Part shown: positions 48,389-59,686 of the stretch, one piece after another
Layout of the letters: the number at the start of each line of letters is the position of its first letter
Position numbering within the stretch: the first letter of the stretch is position 1
Source of the DNA: Nonomuraea harbinensis
GTDB taxonomy: Bacteria > Actinomycetota > Actinomycetes > Streptosporangiales > Streptosporangiaceae
DNA: 64,000 bases
Direction: 5' to 3'
Assembly (NCBI RefSeq): GCF_019396385.1
Contig: NZ_JAHKRN010000013.1
Span: 1-64,000, forward strand
Notes under the pieces: model-generated
Told to the model about the DNA's origin: nothing
What the model saw: only the letters and a program-made list of their open reading frames with translations
Database searches by the model: none
Made by a program: the position numbers and the translations under genes

Positions 48389-49412
48389 CGCACCCCTGGT
48401 CCTGGGCATCGAGACGTCCTGTGACGAGACCGGCATCGGCCTCGTCAGGGGCCACACGCTGCTGGCCAACACCATCGCCTCCAGCATGGACGAGCACGCC
48501 CGCTACGGCGGTGTGGTGCCCGAGGTCGCCTCGCGCGCCCACCTGGAGGCCATGACGCCCACCGTGGACGCGGCGCTGGCCGCGGCCGGGGTGAAGCTCT
48601 CCGACGTCGACGCGGTGGCCGTCACCGCCGGGCCGGGGCTGGCCGGGGCGCTGCTGGTCGGCGTGGCCGCCGCCAAGTCGTACGCCCTCGGCCTGGGCGT
48701 CCCGCTCTACGGCGTCAACCACCTGGCCGCGCACGTCGCCGTCGACCAGCTCGAACACGGGCCGCTGCCCAAGCCGTGCATCGCCCTGCTGGTGTCCGGG
48801 GGCCACTCCTCGCTGCTGCTGGTGCCCGACGTGGCCGCGGACGTGATCTCGCTCGGGTCCACCGTGGACGACGCGGCGGGGGAGGCGTTCGACAAGGTGG
48901 CGCGGGTGCTCGGGCTGCCGTTCCCCGGCGGCCCGTACATCGACAAGGCGGCCCGCGACGGCTCCGGCACGGCGGTCGCCTTCCCTCGCGGCAAGATCGA
49001 CGACGGCACGCTCGACTTCTCCTTCTCCGGGCTCAAGACCGCCGTCGCACGCTGGGTGGAGGCCCGCGAGGCCGCGGGCGAGCGCATCCACGTGCCCGAC
49101 GTGGCGGCCTCGTTCCAGGAGGCGGTCGTCGACGTGCTGACCCGCAAGGCGTTGCAGGCGTGCCGGAAGTACGACGTGCACGACCTGCTCATCGGCGGCG
49201 GGGTGGCGGCCAACTCACGGCTGCGCGCCCTGGCCCAGGAGCGGTGCGACGCGGCGGGCGTGCGGCTGCGCGTGCCCCGCCCGGGGCTGTGCACCGACAA
49301 CGGCGCCATGGTGGCCGCGCTCGGCTCCGACCTGGTGGCTGCCGGGATCGCGCCCTCCGCGCTGGACATCCCCGCCGACTCGTCCCTGCCGATCACGACC
49401 GTCAACGTCTGA
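48381..49412 (+). CDS. tsaD: t6A transferase TsaD
   Basis: Catalytic subunit that transfers threonylcarbamoyl to A37 of ANN-decoding tRNAs; 343 aa. Opens [12 protein letters not shown], with metal-binding [13 protein letters not shown] and phosphate loop [24 protein letters not shown] and the [13 protein letters not shown] motif are intact. Overlaps rimI by 8 nt. Confidence 0.98.
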   Translation: MADAPLVLGIETSCDETGIGLVRGHTLLANTIASSMDEHARYGGVVPEVASRAHLEAMTPTVDAALAAAGVKLSDVDAVAVTAGPGLAGALLVGVAAAKSYALGLGVPLYGVNHLAAHVAVDQLEHGPLPKPCIALLVSGGHSSLLLVPDVAADVISLGSTVDDAAGEAFDKVARVLGLPFPGGPYIDKAARDGSGTAVAFPRGKIDDGTLDFSFSGLKTAVARWVEAREAAGERIHVPDVAASFQEAVVDVLTRKALQACRKYDVHDLLIGGGVAANSRLRALAQERCDAAGVRLRVPRPGLCTDNGAMVAALGSDLVAAGIAPSALDIPADSSLPITTVNV

Positions 49413-49433
49413 CCGCGCGGGCGCGCTCAGACG
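49406..49433. terminator. Inverted repeat spanning two convergent stop codons
   Basis: CGTCTGA (49406-49412) pairs with TCAGACG (49427-49433), with an inner GCGCG/CGCGC stem. The left arm contains the tsaD stop TGA, and the right arm contains the stop of the minus-strand gene. It can terminate both transcripts. Confidence 0.6.
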
Positions 49434-49891
49434 GTCTCGTCCAGTTGTTCGGCCAGCCGCTCCAGCCCGCCCTTGATGAGCCGGCCGTAGCCGTCGTCGC
49501 CGAGTGCGCCGATCTCGGCCCGCGCCTGCTGGAGGTGCTCGCGGGCGCGGCCGAGATCGCCCAGCTTCCGGTAGCACTCACCCAAGTTCAGGTGCAACGA
49601 CGGATACAGGCCGGCCACCGATAGCGGCACCCCGGCCTCCGCCACCCGCTCGTCGGTGACCTGGCCGACGGCGGCGAGCGCCCGCAGGTCCCACGTCAGT
49701 TCCTCGTGCACGTCGTCCTGCACGTCGGCCATCGAGTGGGCGAGGACGCAGACATGCAGCGGGTCACCCTGCTCGCCGCCGATGTCGTCCCAGATCTGCG
49801 CGAACAGGTCACGAGCGGCATCACGCTGCCCTTGGTGGTGATGTAACTCCACTCCCTGGGCGATCCGGGCCATCGTGGGGTCGGTGGTCAT
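49427..49891 (-). CDS. Tetratricopeptide-like protein
   Basis: 154 aa. The segments PSLHLNLGECYRKLGDLGRAREHLQQA (about residues 96-122) and QGQRDAARDLFAQIWDD (about 20-36) look like TPR helices, so this is a short cytoplasmic protein-interaction module. ATG at 49891 with GGAGGAG at 10 nt. Such proteins are common in actinobacteria. Role unknown; convergent with tsaD. Confidence 0.75.
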   Translation of the reverse strand: MTTDPTMARIAQGVELHHHQGQRDAARDLFAQIWDDIGGEQGDPLHVCVLAHSMADVQDDVHEELTWDLRALAAVGQVTDERVAEAGVPLSVAGLYPSLHLNLGECYRKLGDLGRAREHLQQARAEIGALGDDGYGRLIKGGLERLAEQLDETV

Positions 49892-49986
49892 GAGCGGCTC
49901 CTCCGCTGTCGCTGGCGATCATGGTGAGCCTACTCGTCGTGCGTCGCTCAGCGCCCTTCCGCCGGCTCGCGTACGGGGGAGCCGCG

Positions 49987-51606
49987 TCAGTCCTTGGCGC
50001 GGCTCGGTCGCAGGAGTGCTTCGGCGAGCGCCAGCATGGTCTCCTCCAGGGCGCCCAGACGCTTGTTGAGGTCGGTGGTGGCGGGCTGGACGATGTCCGA
50101 GACGGTCTCGGCGAGCGTGTCGCGGTCGGGGCGGGAACGGACGATCTCGGCGAGCGAGGCGGCCGCCTCGGTCAGCCGTTCGCCGTGGGTGTCGAGCAGC
50201 TCGCCGATGCCGAGGGCGGCGGGCAGGCCGTCGATCCGGCGGCCGACCGCCTCCAGGGTCTCGCCGGCCTGCTCGGCGCGGGTGTTGAGGCCGGTCAGGT
50301 GGGCGTCGAGGCCCTCGACCCGGTGGGCCAGGCGCTCCTCGGCCTCGCCCAGGCGCCCGTCGAGCGAGGTCAGGCGGTCGTCGATGCCGGCGAAGCGGTC
50401 CTCGTGGCGGCCCGCGGCCTTGCCGAGGCGGCCGTCGACGGCCTCCAGGCGCTCGTCCTGCGCGGTCAGCCGGTCCTCGACCGTGTCGAACCGCCCGACC
50501 TGGGCGGTCAGCCGCTCGTCGATGGCGTCGAACCTGTCCGCGTGCGTGACGAGGTGCCGGTCGACGGCGTCGAAGCGGCCGGTCAGCCGCGTGTCCGCGG
50601 CGTCGAGGCGGTCGGCGTGGGCGGTGAGCCGCTCGTCGATCACGTCGAAGCGGCCGGTGTGCGTGTCGAGGTGCTCGTCGATGGCGTCGAAGCGGCCCGC
50701 GTGGGAGGCCAGGCGGGCGTCGAGGGCGTCGAAGCGGCCGGTGTGGGAGGTAACGCGGGCGTCCACGCCGCGCAGGCGGGCGTCGACGTCGGCCAGGCTC
50801 TCCTCGGCCGTCTCGAACCGGGTGTCGAGCGCCATGAGCCGGCTCTCGACCCGGTCGACCCGGCCGTCGACGCCGTCGAAGCGCCCGGACAGGTGCTCGC
50901 CGACCTCGTCGACCCGGGCCCGCACCTCCCGGGCGGCGCTCGCCACCCGCTCGTCGAAGGTGTCGGACAGGTCGAGCACCACGCCCTCGACGCGGTCGGT
51001 GCGGGAGTTGAGCTCGGCCAGCGACTTGTCGAGCCGGGTGAACCGGCCGGCGGCCACCTCCATGCCCGCGCTCACCTGCGCCAGCCTGGCCGTGACGTCA
51101 CCCATCCGCTTGGCCATGTCGTCGGTGAAGTCGACCACCGTCTGCAGCCGGCCCAGCGTCTCCTCCATCCCTTCGCACACGGCGGTGACGTCGGCGCGCA
51201 GCTTCGGCAGCTCCATGACCGGGTGGACGCGCTTGCCGACCGACTCCACGGCCGAGTCGACGCCGCCGACCTGCTCGCCCACCGCGTCGACGTGGTCGCG
51301 CACCGCCTCGACGTGCTGGGCCAGGCCCTCGGCCCACAGGGGCGGCTTGACGGCGATGTCGTCCAGCCGGCCGCTGACGGTCTCCAGGGTGCCGCTCAGA
51401 CCGCCCAGCTCGCGCTCGCGCACCTCGCGCAGGAGCCATTCCATGCCCTCCAGCCGCTGGCGGATCTCGTCGAGCACGGCTCCCTGCGTGCGCTGCTCGT
51501 ACACGTGATCCTGGGCGGCACGTGCCAGCAGTTCCCGCATCCGCTCCGAGATGGCGGTCTGGCCACCCGCCGCCTGCAGCAGAGTGGTGTGGTTGGAATG
51601 GTCCAC
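49987..51606 (-). CDS. Long repetitive coiled-coil protein
   Basis: 539 aa from GTG at 51606, with AGGAG 7 nt upstream. There is no signal peptide or membrane helix. Almost the whole chain is predicted amphipathic helix. The central part contains at least seven 14-residue units of the type GRFDAIDERLTAHA (encoded about 50470-50760), i.e. two heptads per unit, and the flanks hold degenerate versions (DGRLGEAEERL). This is typical of an elongated coiled coil or apolipoprotein-like bundle. Function unknown; a cytoskeletal or scaffold role is only a guess. Confidence 0.8.
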   Translation of the reverse strand: MDHSNHTTLLQAAGGQTAISERMRELLARAAQDHVYEQRTQGAVLDEIRQRLEGMEWLLREVRERELGGLSGTLETVSGRLDDIAVKPPLWAEGLAQHVEAVRDHVDAVGEQVGGVDSAVESVGKRVHPVMELPKLRADVTAVCEGMEETLGRLQTVVDFTDDMAKRMGDVTARLAQVSAGMEVAAGRFTRLDKSLAELNSRTDRVEGVVLDLSDTFDERVASAAREVRARVDEVGEHLSGRFDGVDGRVDRVESRLMALDTRFETAEESLADVDARLRGVDARVTSHTGRFDALDARLASHAGRFDAIDEHLDTHTGRFDVIDERLTAHADRLDAADTRLTGRFDAVDRHLVTHADRFDAIDERLTAQVGRFDTVEDRLTAQDERLEAVDGRLGKAAGRHEDRFAGIDDRLTSLDGRLGEAEERLAHRVEGLDAHLTGLNTRAEQAGETLEAVGRRIDGLPAALGIGELLDTHGERLTEAAASLAEIVRSRPDRDTLAETVSDIVQPATTDLNKRLGALEETMLALAEALLRPSRAKD

Positions 51607-51719
51607 CGAAAGGCTCCTTCGCTGTCGACGGTCTGCCGCGTAGCGGTGGGATGGTCCGATTTGCAGATAAGAAGGAGAACGCGGCTCACCGCAAGAGGGG
51701 GGAGGACTCCCGCCCGCCC

Positions 51720-51748
51720 ACCTTAGCCTTTCGATCAAGGTCCGTCAG
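51720..51748 (-). promoter_or_regulatory. Candidate promoter of the coiled-coil gene
   Basis: On the minus strand CTGACG (51743-51748) and TAAGGT (51720-51725) are 17 nt apart. Initiation near 51713 would leave a leader of about 107 nt. It lies in the 191-nt gap between the methyltransferase stop and the coiled-coil start. Confidence 0.4.
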
Positions 51749-51797
51749 GGGCGAAGAAAAACGTCGCGCTTATCGGTGAATCGCCCTGATTTGTCAT

Positions 51798-52970
51798 TCA
51801 CGCAGGTGGGCTGGGGTCGCAGATCAGGACAGTGGGCTTATCGGATACGCGCGTCAGAATGACCACGGCGGTCCTGTCGCCGGAAAGCCTGAGGTCGGCC
51901 CGCAGGCGTTCTATATCGACCGCCGAGCCGCGTTTCTTGATGACGGCGTTGCCCACTCCGCGTTCCCTCAGCGCGGCCCTGAGCCGCTTCAGCGAGAACG
52001 GCAGCACGTGCTGTATTTCGTAGCGGGTGGCCCACGGGGTGTCGACCGGCTCGTCCCCCGAGATGTAGGCGATCATCGGGTCGGGCAGCCACCCGCGCAC
52101 CAGCTCGGCCACCTCGCCGACGAGATGCGCCCTGACGGCCGCCCCGTCCGGCTCGTACACGTACCGCCCGACCGGGCCGGTGGCCGCGCGGGCGCCGGTG
52201 GCGGTGAGCGTGTGCCCGCCCGGCAGCAGCGTCGCGCGCCGCGCCCCTTCCGGCGGGCGGCCGGTCCACAGCGTGGCCTCCTTCACCTCGCCCTTGTACG
52301 AGACCCACTCGGCCTCCGCGTCGTCCGGGATGAACTCGTACGGGATGCCCGGAGCGACCTTCACGCAGCCGACCCGCGCCCTGCCCAGCAGGCCGAGCAC
52401 CACGGGCCAGGACGGCGAGTAGGCGAGCGGGTCGAACGTCCTGCCCCTGGAGGTGCGCCGGGCGGGGTCGGCGAACAGCACGTCGTAGGCCTCCGGCCGC
52501 ACCTCGGCGGCGTCGCCCACCCGTACGGTCACCCGGTCGGCCACCCCGAGCGCCTCGGCGTTGGCCCTCGCCACGGCGACCGAGAGCGGGTCGGTGTCCA
52601 CGGCGTCGACCGCGCAGCCGGCCCGCGCCAGCGCCAGCAGGTCGCCCCCGACGCCGCAGCAGGCGTCGGCCACGCGGTGTCCGGGAGCCGCGCCCAGCCG
52701 CCGCGCCCGGTGGGCGGCCACCTCGGCCCTGGTCGCCTGCTCCAGGCCGTGCGGGGTGAAGAACATGCGCCCGGCGTCGGCGCCGAACTTGGCCTTGGCC
52801 CGCTCGCGCAGCCGGGCCTGGGTGAGCGCGGCCGAGGTGAGCGCGGCGTCGTGGGTCCTGCGCAGCCGCGTGGCGGCGGCGACGGGGTCGGCGCCGACGA
52901 GCTCCTGCGCCTCGGCCAGGGCTTCGCGGCCGCGCGGGGTCAGCAGCGCGGTGAAGGCGTCGAGATCCAC
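51798..52970 (-). CDS. Class I SAM-dependent methyltransferase with THUMP-like end
   Basis: 390 aa from GTG at 52970 (MDLDAFTALLTPRGREAL); the frame is open further upstream, but the extra part looks non-coding. The SAM-binding loop VADACCGVGGDLLALA is near residue 105, an acidic loop DAVDTDPLSVAV follows, and the catalytic-type DPARR lies near residue 180. The C-terminal 90 residues resemble the THUMP-like domain annotated in this actinobacterial family. The substrate is unknown, probably RNA. Transcribed away from groES. Confidence 0.85.
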   Translation of the reverse strand: MDLDAFTALLTPRGREALAEAQELVGADPVAAATRLRRTHDAALTSAALTQARLRERAKAKFGADAGRMFFTPHGLEQATRAEVAAHRARRLGAAPGHRVADACCGVGGDLLALARAGCAVDAVDTDPLSVAVARANAEALGVADRVTVRVGDAAEVRPEAYDVLFADPARRTSRGRTFDPLAYSPSWPVVLGLLGRARVGCVKVAPGIPYEFIPDDAEAEWVSYKGEVKEATLWTGRPPEGARRATLLPGGHTLTATGARAATGPVGRYVYEPDGAAVRAHLVGEVAELVRGWLPDPMIAYISGDEPVDTPWATRYEIQHVLPFSLKRLRAALRERGVGNAVIKKRGSAVDIERLRADLRLSGDRTAVVILTRVSDKPTVLICDPSPPA

Positions 52971-53127
52971 GGCATACGACGGTAGCGCCCGTACGGAGTG
53001 CTTCCGGGCCAGCGTGTCGGCCCGTGGGGGGCCCGCGCGGACGTAGGCTGGAGCTCCAGGAGGCTCCGGAGTCCGGGTCGACCTTGTGAAAGCTTGCCCA
53101 CGATCGCTGTGAGCAGACGAGTTCGTG

Positions 53128-53156
53128 TTGACTGTCAAGCCCCTCTTGCATATGTT
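53128..53156 (+). promoter_or_regulatory. groES-groEL promoter
   Basis: TTGACT at 53128-53133 and TATGTT at 53151-53156 are separated by 17 nt, an excellent principal-sigma match. The expected start site (about 53163) falls inside the CIRCE operator, so HrcA binding would block initiation. Confidence 0.75.
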
Positions 53157-53160
53157 TCCT

Positions 53161-53189
53161 GTTGGCACTCTCCCCTTGAGAGTGCCAAC
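53161..53189. promoter_or_regulatory. CIRCE operator (HrcA binding site)
   Basis: TTGGCACTC (53162-53170), 9 nt, GAGTGCCAA (53180-53188): a perfect inverted repeat, extended by one more G-C pair. It differs from the consensus TTAGCACTC only at the third base, symmetrically. HrcA-CIRCE represses groE operons and is relieved by heat shock in many Gram-positive bacteria. Confidence 0.93.
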
Positions 53190-53276
53190 GTGCGACGAGG
53201 CAGGTCTGGCACCCGCGACGGCAGGCCCAGCTGGTCGCCTCTTCTAATCAGTCACATCTGAAGGGGAGGTCCGATC

Positions 53277-53588
53277 GTGACGACCGCCACCAAGGTTCCC
53301 GTTAAGCCGCTCGGCGACCGCATCGTGGTTCAGCCGCTTGAGGCAGAGCAGACCACCGCTTCCGGCCTGGTCATTCCCGACACCGCCAAGGAGAAGCCGC
53401 AGGAGGGCAAGGTCCTCGCGGTGGGTCCCGGCAACTGGGACGAGGACGGCGAGAAGCGGATTCCGCTCGACGTCAGTGAGGGCGACATCGTCCTCTACAG
53501 CAAGTACGGCGGCACCGAGGTCAAGTACGGCGGCGAGGAGTACCTCGTGCTCTCCGCCCGCGACGTTCTCGCGATCATCGAGAAGTAA
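53277..53588 (+). CDS. groES: Co-chaperonin GroES
   Basis: Lid of the chaperonin, 103 aa. GTG start with AGGGGAGG upstream. The N-terminus reads [21 protein letters not shown]; the mobile loop and C-terminal [13 protein letters not shown] are typical. 72 nt before groEL. Confidence 0.97.
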   Translation: MTTATKVPVKPLGDRIVVQPLEAEQTTASGLVIPDTAKEKPQEGKVLAVGPGNWDEDGEKRIPLDVSEGDIVLYSKYGGTEVKYGGEEYLVLSARDVLAIIEK

Positions 53589-53602
53589 GCCGGTTGTGTC
53601 GG

Positions 53603-53632
53603 GCCCCGGGCGCTCTAGAGCCCCCGGGGCCT
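53603..53632 (+). promoter_or_regulatory. Hairpin between groES and groEL
   Basis: GGCCCCGGG (53603-53611) and CCCGGGGCC (53624-53632) form a 9-bp stem, with an inner palindrome GCTCTAGAGC. It lies 28 nt before groEL. As no U-run follows, it may be a processing or stability element. Confidence 0.5.
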
Positions 53633-53642
53633 TCGACGCTAG

Positions 53643-55280
<1,638 letters not shown>

Positions 55281-55297
55281 CCCACGTCCGGCTCCTC

Positions 55298-55327
55298 ACG
55301 GCCCGCACCGGCTCCGGTGCGGGCCGT
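55298..55327 (+). terminator. Terminator of the groES-groEL operon
   Basis: ACGGCCCGCACCGG (55298-55311) is perfectly complementary to CCGGTGCGGGCCGT (55314-55327), separated by only 2 nt, so a 12-bp stem with a small loop is expected. CGTGGTTTTC follows, giving a short T-run. It starts 18 nt after the groEL stop. Confidence 0.8.
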
Positions 55328-55598
55328 CGTGGTTTTCGGTCACCGCCCGGACCGGTTTCGCAGTCGTACCTGCTTTCGAAACGCCAGTGGTATGTCATGT
55401 AGCGGGCGGCGAATCTTGATGGAGAATGTCGGATTAATTCGGTAAACCTCAAGCAGGCGGTAAGCGTCCACGTCTGACAAATGTCGTGCGTATCGGGTTA
55501 TTCGGTGAAATATTGCGCCACAGCCAAAGGCTTAGTGTTGTCATCCGATTACCGAGAGTTATCGTCGCGTCAATGTGACCAATCCGTAGCCGTTCGCC
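55328..55598 (+). promoter_or_regulatory. AT-richer upstream region of the sigma factor gene
   Basis: No gene is visible in this non-coding stretch, part of a 318-nt gap after groEL. It is clearly richer in A and T than its surroundings. TTGTCA at 55538-55543 and TATCGT at 55560-55565 (16-nt spacing) are the best promoter-like pair, about 60 nt before the next gene. Streptomyces carries whiB-like and bldM genes hereabouts; none is present. Confidence 0.4.
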
Positions 55599-56264
55599 AT
55601 GACGACATGCCGGATCAACGCGGGCATCATGCCTATCGTGAGCGAGGGAAGCGTCGCCGACGCCAAAATTGGGGTAAGGCTCGCGTCGAGACTTCCGGCA
55701 CGGACGGATGACTCCGACCTAAGAGAACTGACAACCCTCGCCGTGCAGGGCGATCGCACCGCGATCGAATCCTTGCTCGGCGAGTTGCGTCCGATGGTGG
55801 TGCGCTATTGCCGCGCCAGGCTGGGCAGGGTGTCGGGGCAATATCACATAGCAGATGACGTGGCCCAGGAAGTGTGCATCGCGGTCCTGTCCGCGCTGCC
55901 GCGATACCGCGACATGGGACGGCCGTTCGCGTCCTTCGTGTTCGGCATCGCCTCGCACAAGGTGGCCGACGCGCTGCGCAGCTCCGTGCGCTCGGCCGTG
56001 CCGACGCAGGACCTGCCCGACGGGCCCGACGACGGGCCGGGGCCGGAGGAGACCGTCGTCCGCTACATCGAGGTGGAGCACGCCCGCAGGCTGCTCGCCC
56101 GGCTGCCGCGCAACCAGCGCGAGCTGCTGCTGTTGCGTGTGGTGTCCGGGCTGTCCGCCGAGGAGACCGGTAATGTACTCGGCATGTCACCAGGCGCCGT
56201 ACGCGTCGCCCAGCACCGGGCGCTCGCCAGGCTGAGGCAGATGGCCGAGCTGGAGTCCGCTTGA
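55599..56264 (+). CDS. sigD: ECF sigma factor, SigD/ShbA type
   Basis: 221 aa from ATG at 55599; ATG at 55629 is an alternative, and no start has a clear ribosome binding site. Sigma region 2 spans about residues 50-115 ([19 protein letters not shown]). Region 4 spans about 155-215, with the helix-turn-helix [24 protein letters not shown]. The order sigma / short gene / DUF5319 / guaB / guaB3 matches the mycobacterial sigD-rsdA-Rv3412-guaB2-guaB3 locus. In Streptomyces the homologue ShbA drives transcription of the principal sigma gene hrdB, so this could be a central regulator. Confidence 0.88.
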   Translation: MTTCRINAGIMPIVSEGSVADAKIGVRLASRLPARTDDSDLRELTTLAVQGDRTAIESLLGELRPMVVRYCRARLGRVSGQYHIADDVAQEVCIAVLSALPRYRDMGRPFASFVFGIASHKVADALRSSVRSAVPTQDLPDGPDDGPGPEETVVRYIEVEHARRLLARLPRNQRELLLLRVVSGLSAEETGNVLGMSPGAVRVAQHRALARLRQMAELESA

Positions 56265-56416
56265 CGCCAGAGGACGAGAGCGACGCGCTGCTCGACGCGC
56301 TCGCCGCCGGAGGGCTTCCCGACCACCACGACCCCGCCGCGCGGGTGCTCGCCGTGCTGGTCGCGGACGTCCTCGATCAGCGGCGCTCCTCGGTGTCGAT
56401 GACGCCGTCGACGTAG
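56261..56416 (+). CDS. RsdA-like sigma-binding peptide, truncated anti-sigma factor
   Basis: A 51-aa frame starts at TTG 56261 and overlaps the sigma factor stop (TTGA), so coupled translation is likely. It reads [17 protein letters not shown], then [20 protein letters not shown]. This resembles only the N-terminal sigma-binding segment of the anti-SigD factor RsdA (LLDALA, a D-P step, then an amphipathic helix). The transmembrane and periplasmic parts are missing; the frame stops at 56416, overlapping the 3' end of the convergent DUF5319 gene by 40 nt. The full gene is expected here by synteny. It could be a functional mini anti-sigma or a decaying remnant. Confidence 0.6.
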   Translation: MTPEDESDALLDALAAGGLPDHHDPAARVLAVLVADVLDQRRSSVSMTPST

Positions 56417-56754
56417 CCTCTGGCGTACTCCCAGGTGACGTAGTCGGCCGGGTCGGGATGGAACGCCGGCTCGTGCACCTGCGGCCGGCCCTGCTCGATC
56501 ATCTGGCGCAGGTTGCCGCGCAGCAGGTCCCAGTCGAAGAAGTGCTGCTCGCCGCACTCCGGGCAGTCGAGCACGAGCCCCAGCACGCCCTGCGGTTCGA
56601 GCAGGGAACGGAAGACCTCCACGTCGGCCAGGTCGGTGATCGCCTCGTCGCGCTCGGCGGCGGTCAGCGGCTCGGCGTCGTCGAACCCGCCCATCGCCGA
56701 GGACGGGTCGTCGGGATCATCCGCGAACGGGTCGCGGGGGACGTCTTCCGGCAC
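56377..56754 (-). CDS. DUF5319 protein
   Basis: 125 aa. It begins MPEDVPRDPFADDPDDPSSA and has a CPECGEQHFFDWDLLRGNL motif (two cysteines, possible metal site) and the C-terminal [14 protein letters not shown]. It closely follows the pattern of mycobacterial Rv3412 at the same position and orientation. Function unknown. It converges with the sigma/anti-sigma pair. Confidence 0.88.
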   Translation of the reverse strand: MPEDVPRDPFADDPDDPSSAMGGFDDAEPLTAAERDEAITDLADVEVFRSLLEPQGVLGLVLDCPECGEQHFFDWDLLRGNLRQMIEQGRPQVHEPAFHPDPADYVTWEYARGYVDGVIDTEERR

Positions 56755-56790
56755 CTTCCCACCATAAGACCGGGGCGGCGCCCATGGTGG

Positions 56791-57804
56791 TCATTGGTCG
56801 AGCCATCCGCGCCGCGCCGCCTCCACACCCGCCTGGAACCGCGACTGCGCCCCCAGCTCGGTCATGGCCTCGGCGAACCTCGTGCGCACCGTACGGACCG
56901 ACACGCCGAGGTGGCGGGCGATCGCCTCGTCCGACAGGCCCTGCGCGGCCAGGCGGACCACCTGCGCCATGGCGTCGCCCCTGCGCCCCCACGGCAGCGG
57001 GACCGCCCTGCTCCACAGCTCCTCGAACAGCGAGCTCAGCATGCCCACCACGATCGGGGTGCGCAGCAGGTAGAAGTTGTACGCGACCTCGGGCAGGTTG
57101 CCGCCCCACCGGGCGGGCAGGCCGGCGGCATCCGCCCCGGCCGTCATGAACCAGCTCGGCACCCTGTCGAGGGTCCGCATGCTGCCCCCGGTGGCGATCA
57201 CGCGCGTCATCGCGTCGCGGACCCCCGGCAACGTCAGCGCGTCGACCGGCACGACGGCGCGGATCACCATCAGGCCCCGCTCCTGGGCGTCGATCCACGG
57301 GTCGGCGAACTTGCGGGCGAAGTCTGTCATCGTGCGCCCGTCGGGGATCGCGACGAGCAGGGTGAGCGGCGGCGCCTGCACCGCCATGCCCATGACGCTC
57401 TCGTACAGCACGTCGGCGCCGCTGACCAGCTCGACGGGGAACGGGCCGCTCCGGTAGTCGCGGCCCATGTCGTAGTCGCGGATCAATGTGCGGATCGAGC
57501 CCAGCGCGCTGTCGATCCTGCGGCTCTCCTCGGCGAGCAGGTCGAGGCGGTCCGCCACCAGCCTGCCCAGGGCGGCCGCGGGGTGCCTGGCGAGGTACTC
57601 GCCCGACTGCTCGTCGACCACCCCCAGCCTGACCAGGTCGTCGAGCTGGCCGGCCAAGGTGTCGACCGGGCCGTTCATGACCTCGGCGAGCTCGCTCCGG
57701 GTGGCCCGGTGGAGGCGCAGGACAGCCGTGTAGAGGGCCGTCTGGGTGGGGTCGAGGCCCAGCGTTTCGAGCGGATCGGCCAGGGTCCGCTGCTCGTTGC
57801 GCAT
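56791..57804 (-). CDS. TrmB-like / LuxR-type HTH regulator
   Basis: 337 aa from ATG at 57804, with GGAG about 9 nt upstream. The N-terminal winged-helix part (ALYTAVLRLHRATRSELAEVM) resembles TrmB-family readers. A central ligand or effector domain of about 180 aa follows. The C-terminal LuxR-type HTH (about residues 272-325) includes VVRLAAQGLSDEAIARHLGV and SVRTVRTRFAEAM. Regulators of this layout are abundant in Streptosporangiales. Divergent from guaB across a palindrome-bearing spacer; target unknown. Confidence 0.85.
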   Translation of the reverse strand: MRNEQRTLADPLETLGLDPTQTALYTAVLRLHRATRSELAEVMNGPVDTLAGQLDDLVRLGVVDEQSGEYLARHPAAALGRLVADRLDLLAEESRRIDSALGSIRTLIRDYDMGRDYRSGPFPVELVSGADVLYESVMGMAVQAPPLTLLVAIPDGRTMTDFARKFADPWIDAQERGLMVIRAVVPVDALTLPGVRDAMTRVIATGGSMRTLDRVPSWFMTAGADAAGLPARWGGNLPEVAYNFYLLRTPIVVGMLSSLFEELWSRAVPLPWGRRGDAMAQVVRLAAQGLSDEAIARHLGVSVRTVRTRFAEAMTELGAQSRFQAGVEAARRGWLDQ

Positions 57805-59683
<1,879 letters not shown>

Positions 59684-59686
59684 TCC

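Larger units (their letters stand above)
52971..53276. other. Methyltransferase / groES divergent region
   Basis: 306 nt without a gene. The right half holds the groES promoter and the CIRCE operator. The left part (52971-53127) is GC-rich and shows no motif I can name beyond serving as upstream region for the methyltransferase. Confidence 0.6.
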
